Below are positions 5,153 through 6,256 of a stretch of DNA of 6,256 bases, one piece after another. The stretch is from an uncultured Saprospiraceae bacterium (GTDB taxonomy: Bacteria; Bacteroidota; Bacteroidia; Chitinophagales; Saprospiraceae), in the NCBI GenBank assembly GCA_937942465.1, contig CALDEO010000301.1, positions 1 through 6,256 of the forward strand, given 5' to 3'. How positions within the stretch are numbered: the stretch's first letter is position 1; each line of letters begins with the position of its first letter. A program made the position numbers and the translations under genes. A model generated the notes under the pieces. It did no database searches. It was not told the origin of the DNA and saw nothing but the letters and a program-made list of their open reading frames with translations.

Positions 5153-6256
5153 TTACTTTAGAATAAACAGTGTCTTCGTTACAACTTCAATACCTGTATC
5201 GATTCTGATGATATACATTCCATCATTAAGGTCTCTTACATCTACTTGGATCGTATTAAGGTTATCCGTTTCTATAGATTGATTGTTTTTAGTTTTAACT
5301 AGTAATCCATTTGTATCATAAACTGATACCGTGATTTGATCAAGTTGATCAACGCCATTTACATCTACAAAAAGTAAGTCTGTACTAGGATTAGGATATA
5401 CACTGACTGTTGCTTTACGCAAATCTCCCACCACTACAGATATCACCTTACTGAATGAATACTTACCATTAATATCAACTTGCTTAATTTTGTAGTAATA
5501 CGTACCTTCTTTATTAACAGACTTATCTGCAAGGACATAACTAAGTACTTTATTACTATTTCCAGCTGCTCTTTGCTCACCTACATTACGGAAGCCTAAA
5601 TCATCTTCATGACGACCTTGCACTTCAAAGTAAGCTGTGTTTATTTCACTTGCTGTACTCCAAGAGATTTGATTTGCTCTATCTACGTTTTTAACACCTA
5701 GATCCAACCACTCTACTGGTACTACTGGTAAATGGAAACCACCATCTACTGTAAGATTAGTGTCTCCCGGATTCAACGTATATGTTATTGAGGTATTCGG
5801 TCCATTGGTGTTGTCTATATCACTATCCATGCTATCATCTCCGCCTTGATTAATAAGCGTAACAATATAAGCTGGAGGTGGAGTAAATTCTAAATAATAA
5901 TCGCCTTTGCCCAAATAATCAAAGCAGTACTCACCATTTACATCTGTAATGATGGAGTCTCCAACTTGAACACCTGATGCCAAGAATAACTTAACAACAA
6001 CTCCCGGAAGTGCTTCGTCACCCTCATCTTGTATTCCATTGATATTGTTATCTATAAATGTATAATTACCTATTTTGGCTTTGGGGTAATATCCTGCACC
6101 GAGATCACATACCTCATCTCCACTTACTACTATAATACTATCTGTAGTACCTATACCAAAAGCATTCGTTATATCATTGTCAATCTCTTCATTAGATCCT
6201 ACATTAGGTACAACATTTACTAATCCATATAGTGGTAATACAACTTCTACATAATA
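5153..6256 (-). CDS. Surface/secreted protein with SdrD B-like repeats and T9SS type A sorting domain, 5' end cut by window
   Basis: The minus-strand frame is open from base 6256 to the TAA at 5153-5155, giving 367 residues of a longer protein. An internal TTG at 5983 could be mistaken for a start but lies inside a domain. Numbering from the window edge, residues 1-57 end one SdrD B-like repeat (TTDSIIVVSGDEVCDLGAGYY). Residues 62-174 are a complete one: IGNYTFIDNNINGIQDEGDE with the Asp/Asn-rich probable Ca2+ loop, then GVVVKLF, TDVNGEYCFDYLGKGDYYLEF and the closing TVDGGF. Residues about 181-277 are the linker domain common before sorting signals (ISWSTASEINTAYFEVQ, YYYKIKQVDINGKYSFSKV). 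Residues about 284-367 are the type A sorting domain with YPNPS (287-291), a NDGMYIIRI motif and a terminal KTLFILK. The sorting domain directs export by the T9SS, usually with cleavage and attachment to surface polysaccharide. Role is probably adhesin or scaffold; the catalytic or binding N-terminal part, if any, is outside the window. Confidence 0.93.
   Translation of the reverse strand, partial: YYVEVVLPLYGLVNVVPNVGSNEEIDNDITNAFGIGTTDSIIVVSGDEVCDLGAGYYPKAKIGNYTFIDNNINGIQDEGDEALPGVVVKLFLASGVQVGDSIITDVNGEYCFDYLGKGDYYLEFTPPPAYIVTLINQGGDDSMDSDIDNTNGPNTSITYTLNPGDTNLTVDGGFHLPVVPVEWLDLGVKNVDRANQISWSTASEINTAYFEVQGRHEDDLGFRNVGEQRAAGNSNKVLSYVLADKSVNKEGTYYYKIKQVDINGKYSFSKVISVVVGDLRKATVSVYPNPSTDLLFVDVNGVDQLDQITVSVYDTNGLLVKTKNNQSIETDNLNTIQVDVRDLNDGMYIIRIDTGIEVVTKTLFILK

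Noticed and set aside
5153..5983. Shorter minus-strand gene starting at TTG 5983
   Set aside because: The same frame stays open to the window edge and the upstream residues complete the SdrD B-like domain and the end of a preceding repeat, so 5983 is internal.
6029..6223. Plus-strand 64-residue ORF
   Set aside because: It is antisense to the SdrD/T9SS coding sequence, is Tyr/Ile-rich as expected from a shadow frame, and has no recognisable start signals.

Overview
The window looks like a chromosomal segment of a Bacteroidota species, possibly a Saprospiria- or Flavobacteriia-like marine lineage (the lineage is a guess). The evidence is a C-terminal type IX secretion (T9SS) sorting domain with a YPNPS motif, a Bacteroidota-type -7 promoter box (TAnnTTTG), AT-rich leaders without Shine-Dalgarno sequences, and overall AT-rich coding DNA. 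There are five protein genes. The two at the window edges are cut off. No rRNA, tRNA, CRISPR array or intact mobile element is visible.

Layout: (1) 1-1643, minus strand: the 5' portion of a secreted thermolysin-like (M4) zinc metallopeptidase with signal peptide, FTP/PepSY propeptide and the HELTH active site. (2) 1640-2095, minus strand: a small lipoprotein that overlaps the peptidase start by 4 bp (ATGA) and therefore forms a two-gene operon with it. Its GGFAG segment and general layout recall emfourin, the M4-peptidase inhibitor, so an inhibitor/peptidase pair is the main hypothesis here. (3) 2096-2310: an AT-rich divergent intergenic region with a small GTGTC/GACAC dyad. (4) 2311-2859, plus strand: an unrecognised secreted Cys/Lys/Ala/Ser-rich protein built from two kinds of short cysteine-phased repeat, followed by a strong intrinsic terminator. 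(5) 3035-5065, plus strand: a complete long-form urocanate hydratase (hutU) with its own promoter and no other histidine-utilisation gene beside it. (6) 5084-5137: a long hairpin serving as a bidirectional terminator between convergent genes. (7) 5153-6256, minus strand: the C-terminal part of a large cell-surface or secreted protein with SdrD B-like repeats and a T9SS type A sorting domain.

The genes do not form one pathway. The window is a mosaic of extracellular functions (protease with its lipoprotein, Cys-rich secreted protein, T9SS cargo) around one cytoplasmic catabolic enzyme. The least explained pieces are the lipoprotein/M4 pair and the Cys-phased repeat protein.
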